Assembly (NCBI GenBank): GCA_030598425.1
Contig: JAUVPY010000108.1
Span: 1 to 7,695, forward strand
DNA: 7,695 nt
Reading direction: 5' to 3'
Source of the DNA: Anaerolineae bacterium
GTDB taxonomy: Bacteria; Chloroflexota; Anaerolineae; 4572-78; NAK82
The notes under the pieces were generated by a model. That model was not told where the DNA came from. It saw nothing but the letters and a program-made list of their open reading frames with translations, and did no database searches. Both the position numbers and the translations under genes were made by a program. Position 1 is the stretch's first letter; each line of letters opens with the position of its first letter. Of the stretch, positions 6,797 through 7,695 are shown piece by piece.

Positions 6797-7081
6797 ATGC
6801 AGTCCCCTACAATTCCTAAGTCGAATCCCCACACACCTGTCATTCGCGCCAGTGAAATCGGCCAATACGTCTTTTGCCAACGCGCCTGGTGGCTGGGAAC
6901 CGTACAGGGTTTCCGATCGGTTAACGAGGCGGAGCTGAGCGCCGGGACCCAAGCTCATCTCCGACACGGACGCAGCGTAGCCGCGGCCCGGCGTTGGCAG
7001 CGGGTGGGATATGCCTTGTTGGTCCTGGGTGGATTGCTGTTCGCTTTGGTCTTATGCGGAGTACTGGGAGCGGGTCTGTGA
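6797..7081 (+). CDS. Small membrane protein with a Cas4/RecB-like N-terminal fragment
   Basis: I cannot name this 94-residue protein. Residues 14-60 (IRASEIGQYVFCQRAWWL, then NEAELSAGTQAHLRHG) resemble the start of Cas4/RecB-type PD-(D/E)XK nucleases. It has the 'S/AxxxxYxxCxR' entry and then GxxxH (G50, H54), the usual motif I. The catalytic Asp and Glu-x-Lys that should follow are absent. Instead there is a basic stretch (RRWQR, 65-69) and one hydrophobic helix (about 70-92), with the soluble part predicted to be cytoplasmic by the positive-inside rule. Only C27 and C87 occur, so a four-cysteine iron-sulphur cluster is excluded. The ATG directly follows an in-frame TAG, and its ribosome site is weak, suggesting coupling to the translin-like gene 13 nt upstream. 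Its stop overlaps the next start by 4 nt (GTGA). The nuclease resemblance is read by eye and uncertain; the frame and membrane helix are firm. Confidence 0.65.
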   Translation: MQSPTIPKSNPHTPVIRASEIGQYVFCQRAWWLGTVQGFRSVNEAELSAGTQAHLRHGRSVAAARRWQRVGYALLVLGGLLFALVLCGVLGAGL

Positions 7082-7695
7082 GCAAGATTCAGCGAGCGAC
7101 TATCTTTTTCCTGGCCATCGCCGCTCTCGCGGTATGGGGCCTGGGTCTGCGGGCTGCTTTGCGACCGGGCGCACGCGCTGACCAACAACCCACCGTCAGT
7201 CCAGCCGTCGTCGACACACCCGCTGAGCTAACGCCTACGAAAACCGCACGCCCGTCCGCCACCCCGACACCGTCGCCGGAGCCAACAGCAGCAACCGAGA
7301 CCCCGGTTCCCACAGCGACCTCTTCACCGACTGCGACGGCGAGCCCAACCAACACACCTTCACCGTCAGCGACTCCCACCCAAGAGCCTTCGCCCAGCCC
7401 TTCGCCGACGGCGACCGCTACCGAGCGACCTATTTCGACGCCGTTGCCTCCTTTGACCGGCACGCCAACCATTCCCAAGGCCGGGCGTTCATTGCTGGTC
7501 GATCAGGACGAGCAGATTATGTACGCCTACGAAGATGGGATAGAGATTCGCGCTATCCCTGTCAGCAGTGGCCGCCCTGTGGAAAATGCCTTTACTCCTG
7601 CCTGGCGTGGTGACGTCGGACGCTATTGGGGAGGCGGACCGTTTCTCGACACCGATCTCTATTCGGACTACATGTGGTATCTCTTCCCAGGTGCA
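7078..7695 (+). CDS. L,D-transpeptidase-like (YkuD) exported protein, 3' end outside window
   Basis: The GTG at 7078 overlaps the previous stop as GTGA and follows a GGGAG 7 nt upstream. The open frame runs 206 codons to the window edge. Residues 7-29 form a signal anchor. Residues 39-132 are a low-complexity tether of Thr, Pro, Ser and Ala with occasional Glu, typical of wall-spanning linkers. From about 137 comes LLVDQDEQIMYAYEDG, then IRAIPVSSGRP and a TP (173-174). This is the opening strand pattern of YkuD domains, which form 3-3 peptidoglycan cross-links or attach proteins at diaminopimelate-type residues. The catalytic HxG...SHGC region would lie beyond the window, so activity cannot be judged. 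The stretch after TP (WRGDVGRYWGGG) departs from the usual 'TPxGxF' of the family, so a related wall enzyme is possible. It is the third gene of the plus-strand run. Confidence 0.75.
   Translation, partial: MSKIQRATIFFLAIAALAVWGLGLRAALRPGARADQQPTVSPAVVDTPAELTPTKTARPSATPTPSPEPTAATETPVPTATSSPTATASPTNTPSPSATPTQEPSPSPSPTATATERPISTPLPPLTGTPTIPKAGRSLLVDQDEQIMYAYEDGIEIRAIPVSSGRPVENAFTPAWRGDVGRYWGGGPFLDTDLYSDYMWYLFPGA

Noticed and set aside
6797..7081. Possible CRISPR-Cas locus because of the Cas4-like fragment
   Set aside because: There are no direct repeats with spacers and no other cas gene, and the fragment lacks catalytic residues and the cluster cysteines of Cas4.
7089..7478. Gly/Val-rich minus-strand frame
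   Set aside because: It is the antisense of the Thr/Pro/Ser repeat tether; GGT/GTx codons arise from ACC/CCG repeats.

Overview
The window looks like chromosomal DNA from a member of the Chloroflexota, probably of the Anaerolineae/Caldilineae type. This is an inference. It rests on a PEP/pyruvate-binding protein without nearby PEP-synthase partners, a bacterial translin-like protein, a wall enzyme with a long Thr/Pro/Ser tether, and TTG/GTG starts behind strong Shine-Dalgarno sequences. No search was run. I see no rRNA, tRNA, CRISPR array, phage gene or intact insertion sequence.

Left block (1-5819, all minus strand, so transcription runs right to left): nrdR (5819-5319), gatB (5221-3779), a glutamate dehydrogenase gene (3514-2264) and a large PEP/pyruvate-binding protein (1933 to beyond base 1). 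nrdR and gatB are 97 nt apart and may share a transcript. The dehydrogenase gene has its own upstream region with two candidate promoters, a dyad, a hairpin and an unused-looking perfect Shine-Dalgarno, and it ends at a good intrinsic terminator. The 330-nt gap that follows holds this terminator, a roughly 110-bp inverted-repeat (MITE-like) element, and a well-formed promoter with an overlapping dyad for the PEP/pyruvate-binding gene.

Middle (5820-6135): a divergent intergenic region between nrdR and the plus-strand genes. It carries a plausible plus-strand promoter just before the translin-like gene.

Right block (6139-7695, all plus strand): a tight three-gene run. It consists of a translin/TRAX-like protein, a 94-residue membrane protein whose soluble half resembles the N-terminus of Cas4/RecB-type nucleases but stops before the catalytic core, and an L,D-transpeptidase-like protein cut by the window edge. 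The last two genes overlap by 4 nt.

Functionally the left block is housekeeping: control of deoxyribonucleotide synthesis, tRNA-dependent amidation, ammonia/glutamate metabolism and PEP or pyruvate phosphotransfer. The right block is the less understood part. It places a candidate nucleic-acid-binding or RNA-cutting protein next to a membrane-anchored nuclease-like fragment, and it is the best candidate for something undescribed.
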